Under the pieces are notes generated by a model. It was not told the DNA's origin, made no database searches, and worked only from the letters and a program-made list of their open reading frames with translations. Of a stretch of DNA of 20,317 nt, positions 8,664-15,742 are shown one piece after another. The position numbers were made by a program, and so were the translations under genes. Positions within the stretch are counted from its first letter, which is position 1; the number at the start of each line of letters is the position of its first letter. This DNA is from UBA2767 sp964194535 (lineage in GTDB: Bacteria; Pseudomonadota; Alphaproteobacteria; Rhizobiales; Methyloligellaceae), in the NCBI GenBank assembly GCA_964194535.1, contig CAXMMX010000025.1, forward strand, positions 1 to 20,317, written 5' to 3'.

Positions 8664-8709
8664 ACCCCGGGTCAATACCCCGATCAAGTCGGGGCACATG
8701 GCCCGGGGT
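8664..8709. repeat. Nested palindromic repeat upstream of parE
   Basis: Two nested inverted repeats: outer arms ACCCCGGG (8664-8671) and CCCGGGGT (8702-8709), inner arms CCCCGA (8678-8683) and TCGGGG (8689-8694). The form recalls the common GC-rich 'ACCCCGGGTCAAG...CCCGGGG' intergenic repeats of alphaproteobacteria. It lies about 200 bases upstream of parE; its translation on the minus strand gives a false N-terminal extension (MCPDLIGVLTRGP). Confidence 0.7.
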
Positions 8710-8744
8710 TTCGGGCTTTTTAGAATGTTTCATGGATCAGCACC

Positions 8745-8865
8745 CCTTGCCTCGTTTTACTCGGTTTATCGCTCACGGCTATTCCCTCGGCTACGCCTAG
8801 GGGCCTGCGAGGGCGCGGCGCATGAGCGCCGACGGCCATTCGGCCTTGCCTCGCTTCGCTCGGTT
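8745..8865. repeat. Imperfect 22-bp direct repeat
   Basis: The block CCTTGCCTCG-N6-TCGGTT occurs at 8745-8766 and again at 8844-8865 in the same orientation, identical at 19 of 22 positions, with the differences confined to the middle six bases. Between them is a short hairpin (GGCGC-ATGA-GCGCC, 8817-8830). It belongs to the repeat patch upstream of parE; no coding sequence is supported. Confidence 0.55.
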
Positions 8866-8924
8866 CCAGCGTGATACAGCAAAGCGTCTCCACTCCTTTT
8901 CATTCTTCATCCTCTGGCTCCGCT

Positions 8925-8943
8925 TTCGTCATTCCCGCGCCCC
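8925..8943. repeat. Inverted copy of a 19-bp REP-like repeat
   Basis: This 19-bp stretch (TTCGTCATTCCCGCGCCCC) is the exact reverse complement of 9291-9309. The core resembles the widespread 'GGATTCCCGCCTTCGCGGGAATGACGA' REP-like intergenic repeat of proteobacteria. The two copies face each other 347 bases apart. Confidence 0.75.
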
Positions 8944-8950
8944 ACACCCT

Positions 8951-8999
8951 CCCGCTGGCGCGGGCCCCACCCCTCTCCCCTTGGGGGAGAGGGGTGGGG
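8951..8999. repeat. Long perfect GC-rich hairpin (16-bp stem, 3-base loop)
   Basis: A 16-bp perfect inverted repeat: arm CCCCACCCCTCTCCCC at 8965-8980, loop TTG at 8981-8983, and the complementary arm at 8984-8999. A smaller hairpin CCCGC-TGGC-GCGGG (8951-8964) stands directly before it. Each strand is almost purely C/T or G/A-plus-T over the arms. It has no T-tract on either side, so it is better read as a mobile intergenic repeat than a terminator. Confidence 0.8.
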
Positions 9000-9260
9000 T
9001 GAGGGGGGGGCGGAAAGGGTTCGGGTGGCGCGTGTGAGCATGGGGAACATGGCCCGCGTTTATCTGGGTTTGTCATCAGGACAGGGCACTTCCTCCCTCG
9101 TCATCCCGGACAAGCAGCGGTCATTTTTCGTTGGCCTACCGCCTATCGGCTACATGAGGCCGAATTCGTGCTCAAGTAGCGCTGTGCGCGGTAGCACAAA
9201 CAAAGACAAGCGATCCGGGATCCATGGCTTTAGCAGAGTAGGGTGTTGCACTTCACACTT

Positions 9261-9309
9261 GGATTCCCACCTTCGCGGGAATGACGAAGGGGGGCGCGGG
9301 AATGACGAA
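9261..9309. repeat. REP-like repeat with a tandem partial copy
   Basis: A hairpin-forming GGATTCCCACCTTCGCGGGAATGACGAA-type unit starts at 9261 (arms TTCCC at 9264-9268 and GGGAA at 9277-9281). Its last 14 bases, GCGGGAATGACGAA (9275-9288), are repeated exactly at 9296-9309. The family is common between proteobacterial genes, often as REP/RAYT-type or similar non-autonomous repeats. Confidence 0.75.
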
Positions 9310-9353
9310 TAGGGTTCCGCGAGCTATGAGCTGGAGCCGCCACCCGCATCCCA

Positions 9354-9385
9354 AAACCCCGCCGCGCATTTGCCCGGTGGGGTTT
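9354..9385. repeat. Inverted repeat AAACCCC...GGGGTTT
   Basis: Seven-base perfect outer arms (9354-9360 and 9379-9385) continue inward with CC/GG pairs around one mismatch. The shape resembles an intrinsic terminator stem but no gene ends nearby on either strand, so it is probably another element of the repeat patch. Confidence 0.4.
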
Positions 9386-9930
9386 CGTGAGTGTCGATCT
9401 CAAGCGAATGGGGCTCTGTGTGCTTTCGCGGAGAAGGCTCTCGGGAGGAGGCCAGGCTATCCGAAAAGCCTTGAGCCTCGCCGGCCTTGCAACCCGCCTC
9501 GTGTCACGCCCCGCCCGGACATACCGAGCTTATCAAGCGCCTTTGCAGAAAGAAAGGGGAAGGGCGTGAGTGTCTGCCACTCAGCCAAGGCAGTCATGGC
9601 AATCCTTCTGCGCACACGCTTTTCTCAAGTCGTGAAATTGTCGGAACTTAATGCCGTCCTGAAGAGGCGCATATGCTCAATCAAGCGCACTCGCGCCGCT
9701 ATACGCAGGACGGCTTGCCCTGGTCCGGAGGGTTCATTTTCCTAAACCTCCCTATGGTTGCACAGATAATGATTGCGCCGCTTTGGGATGCAGGTCAACT
9801 CACAATTTGATGCAGAGGCAAAGTTATACCCGCGGCGCCGTCATGTTCAGAATTTGATAACCCTGTCCTTTACGCCTTCCTTTACGCCCTGTTGCTATTC
9901 TGATCGATAATAATTCGGGGAAATGGGTCT

Positions 9931-10236
9931 ATGGGTATCCTGTTGCGTTACGCGTGCCTGCTTAGTCTGGGGGGCGCATCTTTATTCACTTTTGTGAGCG
10001 CCAGTGCGGTCACGGGGCAGCGTTTGGCCGCCACCAGCGGCTACGCGGTGCAAAACCCTCTCGACAGCTCATTCATGGTGCTCGCGGTCATTGGCGTAGT
10101 TGGTCTTCTTTCAGTCGTGAATTTTGTCCTGCGCAGATTTCCATCCCTCGTGAAGAACTGGTACGAGCGCCGCAAGGGTTCGATTACCACGATGATAATG
10201 GCCGGAGTGATTTGCATGGTGTTCCTGGTCACCTAG
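9931..10236 (+). CDS. Small hypothetical membrane protein
   Basis: A 101-residue protein not recognised as a named family. Three hydrophobic segments are visible: about 5-26 (a possible signal anchor), 48-66 and 87-100. A positively charged loop between the last two (RRFPSLVKNWYERRKG, 68-83) suggests that loop is cytoplasmic. The ATG at 9931 follows a purine-rich GGGGAAATGGG stretch that may serve as ribosome-binding site. Composition is unlike random translation, and the hydrophobic/charged alternation supports a real protein. It stands alone between the repeat patch and the convergent glnA. An inverted repeat overlapping its stop (TCCTGGT/ACCAGGA, 10223-10244) lacks a T-tract. Confidence 0.6.
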   Translation: MGILLRYACLLSLGGASLFTFVSASAVTGQRLAATSGYAVQNPLDSSFMVLAVIGVVGLLSVVNFVLRRFPSLVKNWYERRKGSITTMIMAGVICMVFLVT

Positions 10237-10362
10237 CACCAGGAGCGCAAAAAATAATATTTGCCCGGGGGAAGCTAGCCGGAGTGCCGCTTCGATGAAG
10301 CGTGAGGGCCATTGGGGTAAGCGCGTGTCGCGCTGGCCCGTAAAACCCGGCTAAAGCGGGCG

Positions 10363-10398
10363 AAAAAATGGGGCGGTTCCTTGCGGGCCGCCCCATTT
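10363..10398 (-). terminator. Intrinsic terminator of glnBA
   Basis: An 11-bp perfect stem (AAATGGGGCGG at 10366-10376, complementary arm at 10388-10398). Read on the minus strand the hairpin is followed by a run of six T, a textbook rho-independent terminator, 22 bases past the glnA stop. Confidence 0.88.
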
Positions 10399-10420
10399 CT
10401 CATGCTCGTGCCTGTGCCCG

Positions 10421-11830
10421 TCAGGAGCTGTAATACATGTCGAACTCGACCGGGTGAGGCGTCATCTCGGTACGCTCGACCTCTTCCATCTTCAGCTCGA
10501 GATAACCATCGATCTGATCGTCGGTGAAGACACCGCCTTTTTTCAGGAAGTCGCGGTCGCCGTCGAGATATTCGCATGCCTCGCGCAGTGAACCGCACAC
10601 CGTCGGAATGCCTTCCAGTTCTTCCGGCGGCAAGTCGTACAGGTTCTTGTCAATCGGGTCACCCGGATCGATCTTGTTCTCGATACCGTCAAGGCCGGCC
10701 ATCAGCATCGCCGCGAAGGAGAGATACGGGTTGGCCATCGGATCGGGGAAACGCACTTCGCAGCGTTTGCCCTTCGGGTTCGCCACATGAGGGATACGGC
10801 AGCCTGCGGAACGGTTGCGGGCCGAGTAGGCCAGCAGCGTCGGCGCCTCGTAACCCGGTACCAGACGCTTGTACGAGTTGGTCGACGGGTTTAAGAAGGC
10901 GTTCAGCGTCTTTGCGTGTTTCAGGATACCGCCGATATAGAACAGGCAGGTCTCCGACAGGTCGGCATATTTGTTACCCGCAAACACCGCTTCACCCTTC
11001 TTGAAGATCGACTGATGGACGTGCATGCCGGTGCCGTTGTCACCATAGACCGGCTTGGGCATGAAGGTCGCCGTCTTGCCGTAGGCCTGTGCCACATTGT
11101 GCACCACATATTTGTAGATCTGCAGCTGGTCGGCGATGGTCACGAGCTTGTCGAACTTCATGCCGAGCTCGTGTTGGCCAGCGCCCACTTCGTGGTGGTG
11201 TTTTTCCACCGTCACGCCCATCTCGGTCATAACGCTCAGCATTTCTGAACGAATGTCCTGCGCGGAGTCGACTGGAGGTACCGGAAAATAGCCGCCCTTG
11301 GTGCGCGGCCGGTGGCCGAGATTGCCCATCTCATATTCGGTATCCATATTTGTGGGCAGTTCGCTCGAGTCCAGCTTGAAGCCGCAATTATAGGGATCGG
11401 AGGCGAAGCGCACATCGTCGAAGATGAAGAATTCCGCTTCCGGGCCGAAATAGGCGGTGTCACCGATGCCGGTCTGCTGGAGATAGGCTTCCGCCTTGTG
11501 TGCAGTGGCGCGCGGGTCGCGCTCGTAGAGTTCACCCGTGGTCGGCTCGATGATATCGCAGAAGATCGCCAGGGTTGTTTGCGCGAAGAACGGATCGAGC
11601 GTCGCGGTTTCGGGATCGGGCATCAGGGCCATATCCGACTGGGAGATGTCCTTCCAGCCGGCGATCGATGAGCCATCGAACATGATCCCGTCAGCAAAAG
11701 CTTCCTCGTCCATGGCCGTTACATCCATGGTGAGATGCTGCAGCTTGCCCCTGGGATCGGTAAATCTCAGATCGACGAATTTTACGTCGTCATCCTTGAG
11801 CTGTTTTATAACCTTACTTGCGTCTGCCAT
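10421..11830 (-). CDS. glnA: Type I glutamine synthetase GlnA
   Basis: ATP-dependent ligation of ammonia to glutamate, the main entry of nitrogen under limitation; a cytoplasmic dodecamer. At 469 residues it has the usual GSI-beta length. Visible motifs: the beta-grasp start FVDLRFTDPRGKLQH, the latch loop FDGSSIAGW (51-59), metal ligands in FGPEAEFFIFD (128-138) and GAGQHELG (216-223), the ATP-binding stretch PVYGDNGTGMHVHQS (260-274), NRSAGCRIP (339-347), and the adenylylation site KNLYDLPPEE with Tyr398. Its presence implies reversible inactivation by GlnE. The Shine-Dalgarno GGGGAG stands six bases before the ATG. It follows glnB by 89 bases on the same strand and is probably co-transcribed, with the terminator listed downstream. 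Confidence 0.98.
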   Translation of the reverse strand: MADASKVIKQLKDDDVKFVDLRFTDPRGKLQHLTMDVTAMDEEAFADGIMFDGSSIAGWKDISQSDMALMPDPETATLDPFFAQTTLAIFCDIIEPTTGELYERDPRATAHKAEAYLQQTGIGDTAYFGPEAEFFIFDDVRFASDPYNCGFKLDSSELPTNMDTEYEMGNLGHRPRTKGGYFPVPPVDSAQDIRSEMLSVMTEMGVTVEKHHHEVGAGQHELGMKFDKLVTIADQLQIYKYVVHNVAQAYGKTATFMPKPVYGDNGTGMHVHQSIFKKGEAVFAGNKYADLSETCLFYIGGILKHAKTLNAFLNPSTNSYKRLVPGYEAPTLLAYSARNRSAGCRIPHVANPKGKRCEVRFPDPMANPYLSFAAMLMAGLDGIENKIDPGDPIDKNLYDLPPEELEGIPTVCGSLREACEYLDGDRDFLKKGGVFTDDQIDGYLELKMEEVERTEMTPHPVEFDMYYSS

Positions 11831-11919
11831 TTTACTCCCCTGTTTTGCCTGAGAATTTTGCTCCGGCTGAAGTGAATTCGATTGGGTTCATACAAACTTC
11901 AGGCCCCTTCGTGAGAGGC

Positions 11920-12258
11920 CTAAATTGCTTCCTGTCCTGTCTCGCCGGTACGAATGCGGATGGCGTCCTCGATTGAGGACACGAAAATCTTTCCGTCACC
12001 GATCCGTCCTGTTTTTGCGGAATTCTGTATGGCCTCTATGGCTTTTTCGACCATATCGTCGCCAAGCACAATCTCGACCTTCACCTTGGGCAAAAAGTCG
12101 ACCACATATTCCGCGCCCCTGTAGAGCTCCGTTTGTCCCTTCTGACGGCCAAATCCCTTGGCTTCGGTCACCGTAATGCCCTGCAATCCAATCTCCTGCA
12201 GTGCTTCCTTGACCTCATCCAGCTTGAATGGCTTGATAATCGCCTCGATCTTTTTCAT
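11920..12258 (-). CDS. glnB: Nitrogen regulatory protein PII (GlnB)
   Basis: Trimeric signal protein that senses 2-oxoglutarate, ATP/ADP and, through uridylylation by GlnD, glutamine; it controls GlnE-mediated adenylylation of GlnA and NtrB. It has the standard 112 residues. The T-loop GQTELYRGAEYVVDFLPK carries the uridylylation Tyr51 and Tyr46, and the B- and C-loops (TGRIGDGKIF at 83-92, RIRTGE at 101-106) are intact. A GlnB rather than GlnK identity is supported by linkage to glnA with no amtB nearby. GGGGAGG stands about 12 bases before the ATG. A short inverted repeat (AGGCC/GGCCT, 11901-11921) at its stop may affect read-through to glnA. Confidence 0.97.
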   Translation of the reverse strand: MKKIEAIIKPFKLDEVKEALQEIGLQGITVTEAKGFGRQKGQTELYRGAEYVVDFLPKVKVEIVLGDDMVEKAIEAIQNSAKTGRIGDGKIFVSSIEDAIRIRTGETGQEAI

Positions 12259-12326
12259 CGACGTCTTGAGCCTCCCCGAGTGCGGCGAAATTGCAGCGTC
12301 TCACCTGACGGTTTTCACAGCTACTA

Positions 12327-12341
12327 GCATGCACCATGCCA
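12327..12341 (-). promoter_or_regulatory. Candidate sigma-54 (-24/-12) promoter of glnBA
   Basis: On the minus strand this reads TGGCATGGTGCATGC, matching the RpoN consensus TGGCACG-N4-TTGC at all but two of its fixed positions. It keeps the essential GG and GC dinucleotides at exactly the required N10 spacing. A start about 12 bases downstream gives a glnB leader near 58 bases. NtrC/RpoN control of glnBA is established in rhizobia and Azospirillum. I could not identify a convincing NtrC enhancer (GCAC-N5-TGGTGC type) upstream. Confidence 0.65.
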
Positions 12342-12496
12342 AAACAGTGAATGAAAAATAACGACGTAAAATCAACATGCTATAACACGGTCCAAGAGAG
12401 GGCGCCGATCAGGAGCGTCAATTCTGCCGATTTTTTAGGCGCTCTGCCTATCTTTTGTTCAGGGCTGCGTTCGATTTGGCCGTTACGGGGTATCAA

Positions 12497-12874
12497 ATGA
12501 CAATAACGGGGCTCGATCATCTGGTTCTGACAGTCGCATCCATCGAGCGCACATGCGCCTTCTATGAAAAGGGGCTCGGGATTGAGCGCGAAACTTTTGC
12601 CGGAGGGCGCACCGCGCTTAAATTCGGGTCCCAGAAAATCAATCTGCACGAAGCCGGCAATGAGTTCGAACCCAAAGCCATTCATCCCACACCGGGTTCG
12701 GGCGATCTGTGCTTCGTGGTCGATGATGTTCATGCCGCGCAGAAGCGGCTTGAGCAAGAAGGCGTCGAGATCATCGAGGGGCCGGTCATGCGCACAGGGG
12801 CGGCGGGAGAGCTTTTGTCAGTCTATTGCCGTGACCCGGATGGCAATCTTCTCGAGCTGTCGCAATATCAATGA
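12497..12874 (+). CDS. VOC (glyoxalase/bleomycin-resistance) family protein
   Basis: A 125-residue single-domain vicinal-oxygen-chelate protein made of two beta-alpha-beta-beta-beta units. Visible are the first metal-ligand His in ITGLDHLVLTV (H8), FYEKGLGIE, the GGRTALKFGSQKINLHEAG strand pair, DLCFVVDD, and the last ligand Glu in DPDGNLLELSQY (E120). The pattern resembles the 'STM3117-like virulence' subgroup, whose substrate is not established, rather than glyoxalase I. The frame is open to 12455, but the ATG at 12497 follows GGGG by six bases and begins at the conserved sequence. The stop overlaps the start of the next gene as ATGA, so the two are translationally coupled. Confidence 0.88.
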   Translation: MTITGLDHLVLTVASIERTCAFYEKGLGIERETFAGGRTALKFGSQKINLHEAGNEFEPKAIHPTPGSGDLCFVVDDVHAAQKRLEQEGVEIIEGPVMRTGAAGELLSVYCRDPDGNLLELSQYQ

Positions 12875-14373
12875 CCCATATCTCGGAAACAACAAACGCT
12901 GGAATTGAACTTCTCACCACACAGGAGATGGGACAGGCCGATGCCCTGACCATCAAGGCCGGCACGCCGGGTCTTGTTCTCATGGAAGCCGCAGGGTGTG
13001 CGGTCAAAGATGAAGTGCTGCGATGTGCGCCCGGCGCCAAGGCTGTTTTGATCCTGTGCGGGCCCGGCAACAATGGTGGCGACGGGTTCGTCGCCGCGCG
13101 GCTTCTGAAGGAGCAAGGATTTTCGGTCCGTGTCGCGCTCCTGGGGGCAAAAGACGCTCTTAAGGGTGATGCGCGAGAAATGGCCACACAATGGGACGGG
13201 GGCGTCGAGCCGCTCTCCCCGGAAATCCTGAAAGGCGCGGAAGTGGTGGTCGACGCCATCTTCGGAGCAGGTCTCACCCGGGCAGTGGAGGGTATTGCGG
13301 CCCGAATGATCGAGGCCGCGAATGGGTGCCAGGCAAAGATCGTTTCAGTTGACGTTCCGAGCGGCGTCGATGGCACGAGCGGTGAGGTGAGAGGCGTGGC
13401 CATCCAGGCGGCTTCGACCGTTACCTTCTTCCGCGCCAAGCCTGGGCATCTGCTGTTGCCCGGGCGCTTGCATTGCGGCGATGTGCGGGTCGCCGATATC
13501 GGTATTCCTGCAACTGTGCTGGAGCGTATTGTTGCCAAAACATCCGCCAATGCACCGGCGCTCTGGCAAGCGCATTTTCCCAGGCCTCAAACCGCGGGTC
13601 ACAAATATACCCGCGGTCATGCACTCATCGTCTCGGGTGGCCCCGAAGCCACGGGCGCGGCGCGGCTCGGCGCACGCGGTGCATTGCGGATTGGCGCCGG
13701 CCTTGTGACGCTTGCCGGGTCCAGTAAAGCGACAGCGATCAACGCGGCCCATTCCACCTGCGTCATGACGGTCTCTTTCAGTGGTGCGAAAGGACTTGCC
13801 GGGATACTTCAGGACGCCCGCAAGAACGCGGCCCTGATCGGCCCGGGCGCGGGGGTGGGCAAGGATACCCGCGACCTCGTCATGACCATATTGGAGAGCA
13901 AGGCCGCCTGCGTGCTGGACGCCGACGCGCTGACGTCATTTGAGAAAACCCCCGAAGATATGTTCGCCGCGATCTGCAAACGTGCGGCGCCTGTCATACT
14001 CACACCACATGAGGGCGAGTTTTCACGTCTTTTCGGCAAGTCCGTACCGGCTGGCTCGAAGCTGGAGCGCGCGCGCGCCGCGGCGGAATCAAGCGGCTCC
14101 ATCCTACTCCTCAAGGGTGCGGATACGGTGATTGCACACCCTGACGGGCGCGCCGCCATCAACGACAATGCGCCGCCATGGACAGCGACAGCCGGGTCAG
14201 GTGACGTACTGGCGGGGTTTGCGGCTGGTTTATTGGCGCAGAATATGCCGGCCTATGACGCCGCATGTGCGGCCGTTTGGCTGCACGGGGAGGCGGCGGA
14301 CAGGTTCGGTCCCGGTCTCATTGCCGAGGATTTGAGCGAAATGCTGCCTCAACTGCTGAGAACGCTTTCCTGA
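12871..14373 (+). CDS. nnr: Bifunctional NAD(P)H-hydrate epimerase / ADP-dependent dehydratase
   Basis: Repairs hydrated NADH and NADPH: the N-terminal NnrE domain interconverts the R and S forms and the C-terminal NnrD domain dehydrates the S form using ADP. The 500-residue protein is the usual fused length. Epimerase (about 12-225): CGPGNNGGDGFVAAR (63-77) and VVDAIFGAGL (126-135), SVDVPSGVDG (159-168). Dehydratase (about 235-500): HKYTRGHALIVSGG (244-257), LDADAL (349-354), TPHEGEFSRL (378-387), and the nucleotide/catalytic TAGSGDVLAG (440-449, with Asp445). The start overlaps the VOC gene by four bases. In many alphaproteobacteria this gene neighbours glnB-glnA, as here, although on the opposite strand. 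Written YjeF or NnrD/NnrE in other genomes. Confidence 0.95.
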   Translation: MTHISETTNAGIELLTTQEMGQADALTIKAGTPGLVLMEAAGCAVKDEVLRCAPGAKAVLILCGPGNNGGDGFVAARLLKEQGFSVRVALLGAKDALKGDAREMATQWDGGVEPLSPEILKGAEVVVDAIFGAGLTRAVEGIAARMIEAANGCQAKIVSVDVPSGVDGTSGEVRGVAIQAASTVTFFRAKPGHLLLPGRLHCGDVRVADIGIPATVLERIVAKTSANAPALWQAHFPRPQTAGHKYTRGHALIVSGGPEATGAARLGARGALRIGAGLVTLAGSSKATAINAAHSTCVMTVSFSGAKGLAGILQDARKNAALIGPGAGVGKDTRDLVMTILESKAACVLDADALTSFEKTPEDMFAAICKRAAPVILTPHEGEFSRLFGKSVPAGSKLERARAAAESSGSILLLKGADTVIAHPDGRAAINDNAPPWTATAGSGDVLAGFAAGLLAQNMPAYDAACAAVWLHGEAADRFGPGLIAEDLSEMLPQLLRTLS

Positions 14374-14382
14374 AAAAGAGTT

Positions 14383-15540
14383 TTACTGGGTCGCACCCGT
14401 CACGGTCCCGGCAGACCATGGGGTGTTGGTGCGCAGGCGCTGCTTCAGACTTTTGATGCGCGCATAGGCCTGGGCGATGCGTTTGCGCGCAATGGTTCCG
14501 TCATTGACCGCTTTACGCAGTATCTGCGTCGCCTTGGGGACGAATTTCGGGTCCGCGCCTGCGGTGGAAAACATCAGGATGTCATTGCCGCTCTGAACCG
14601 CCTTGATCAGCGTCGTGCGCAAATTATGGTAGCGGGCGATAGCGCCCATCTCCAGATCGTCAGTGATTACCACACCCTGAAAGCCCAGCCGCCCGCGCAC
14701 CCAGCCCTCAATGGCTGTTGAGGTGAGGGTGGCTGGAAGGCGCTGATTATTGGAAAAGGCCGGGTGGTAAAGGTGCCCCACCATGAGCGTGTCGATGGCC
14801 CCGTCCCTGGCGAGTGCCCTGTACGGCTCCAACTCTATATCCTTCCACGTCTTGGTCAGGTCGACGAACCGCTTGTGGCTGTCGCTCCAGCTGCTTCCGT
14901 GTCCGGGAAAATGTTTCACCGAGGTGAGGACGTTGGCCTCCCTGTGGGCGGAAATGAACGCGCGTGCATAGGCCACGACCCGTTCAGGTTTTGCGCCATA
15001 GCTGCGACCGAGCCGGCCAATCACCGGATTGCGCCGGTTGAGATTGAGGTCGAGCACCGGACCAAAATTGAGGTTGAAGCCGGCTTTGGCCAACTCCTGC
15101 GCCATGGACTTGTAGATGAAGCGCGCTTTTTCCGGCTTGTAGAGCCGGGCGACGGTGCGGGCGGTGGGGTAGGCTTTAAAACCCTTCCTGGCAGACAGGC
15201 GCTGCACCAGCCCGCCTTCCTGATCGACCGAGATGATTGGCGTCAGCGGATAGCCGGTGCTGAGAAATCTGGATGTCAGCGCGCGCACCTGTCGCGGTGA
15301 ACGGATATTGCGGTCCATCAGGATCACGCCGCCGATCTGGCCCTTGGCGATCTGCCGGGCGATCCGACGCGCATCTTTTCCACCAGGCGACGTGCCATGA
15401 AATCCGATGAGCAGCATCTGCCCGATCATGGCGTCGAGGCCGGGGTCTGGCTCACGCGGTTGCGCAGGCTGTGTAAATGCGATGACCGCGGCCAGGAACA
15501 GAGCCGGAAAGGTGGCGTATGTTACGAGCGTGTTTTTCAA
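14383..15540 (-). CDS. Exported glycoside hydrolase family 3 protein, NagZ-like
   Basis: A GH3 beta-N-acetylhexosaminidase-type enzyme, likely acting on peptidoglycan or chitin-type GlcNAc linkages. Numbering from the TTG at 15540 (385 residues): a lysine then a hydrophobic stretch (about 5-24) with a Pro/Ala end, looking like a signal peptide; SVDQEGGLVQRL (104-115); NFGPVLDLN (158-166); the NagZ signature KHFPGHGSSWSDSH (209-222) with the Asp-His acid/base pair; and ITDDLEMGA (292-300) with the nucleophile. The upstream TTG at 15558 gives six more residues, but GAGAGG lies ten bases before 15540. Classical NagZ is cytoplasmic and about 340 residues, so an export signal suggests a periplasmic role. 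The C-terminus converges on nnr within ten bases. Confidence 0.88.
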   Translation of the reverse strand: MKNTLVTYATFPALFLAAVIAFTQPAQPREPDPGLDAMIGQMLLIGFHGTSPGGKDARRIARQIAKGQIGGVILMDRNIRSPRQVRALTSRFLSTGYPLTPIISVDQEGGLVQRLSARKGFKAYPTARTVARLYKPEKARFIYKSMAQELAKAGFNLNFGPVLDLNLNRRNPVIGRLGRSYGAKPERVVAYARAFISAHREANVLTSVKHFPGHGSSWSDSHKRFVDLTKTWKDIELEPYRALARDGAIDTLMVGHLYHPAFSNNQRLPATLTSTAIEGWVRGRLGFQGVVITDDLEMGAIARYHNLRTTLIKAVQSGNDILMFSTAGADPKFVPKATQILRKAVNDGTIARKRIAQAYARIKSLKQRLRTNTPWSAGTVTGATQ

Positions 15541-15563
15541 AATAAGCGCGCCTCTCAAGACAA

Positions 15564-15594
15564 GGGCATGGATTCAGTTTATGAGTCCATGCCC
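15564..15594. promoter_or_regulatory. 9-bp inverted repeat in the GH3/TPR divergent gap
   Basis: Perfect arms GGGCATGGA (15564-15572) and TCCATGCCC (15586-15594) around a 13-base centre, about 25 bases upstream of the GH3 start and 150 bases upstream of the TPR gene. The geometry suits a dimeric regulator site; a terminator role is unlikely as no T-tract follows. Confidence 0.45.
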
Positions 15595-15742
15595 ATGGGC
15601 AAACGAAGGACTATTGATCGCCTGCCCATTCATGCTTGCGACTATGACGGATTGTTGACGCCGGTGCCAGCGATTGACAAAAAATTGCACAACACCGCCC
15701 TGAACCACTAAGTTTCGTGACCATATGGCATAAGGAATCACG

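Larger units (their letters stand above)
8463..9930. other. About 1.5 kb intergenic region without a supported gene
   Basis: Between the divergent parE and the small membrane-protein gene. Open frames exist on the plus strand (for example 9281-9745) but they translate repeats, are rich in Arg/Pro/Ser and lack convincing Shine-Dalgarno sites or recognisable domains. 8664-9385 is dense in palindromes and direct repeats, listed separately. 9386-9860 is unassigned; 9866-9888 holds an 11-base tandem direct repeat (TCCTTTACGCC, period 12) just ahead of the downstream gene. The parE promoter should lie in the first 200 bases, but I cannot place it. Confidence 0.6.

Noticed and set aside
7935..8723. 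262-codon plus-strand open frame opposite the start of parE
   Set aside because: It overlaps the GHKL ATPase domain of parE in antisense and translates into the palindromic repeat; no domain or start signal.
9281..9745. 154-codon plus-strand open frame in the repeat patch
   Set aside because: It begins inside the REP-like repeats, has low-complexity Arg/Pro/Ser composition and no Shine-Dalgarno or family match I recognise.
10223..10244. Inverted repeat TCCTGGT/ACCAGGA at the end of the small membrane-protein gene
   Set aside because: It is followed by A-rich rather than T-rich sequence on the plus strand, so it is not a standard intrinsic terminator.
12434..12460. Short hairpin TAGGC-GCTCT-GCCTA followed by a T-rich stretch, upstream of the VOC gene
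   Set aside because: The stem is only five pairs and no plus-strand gene ends before it, so a terminator is not supported.
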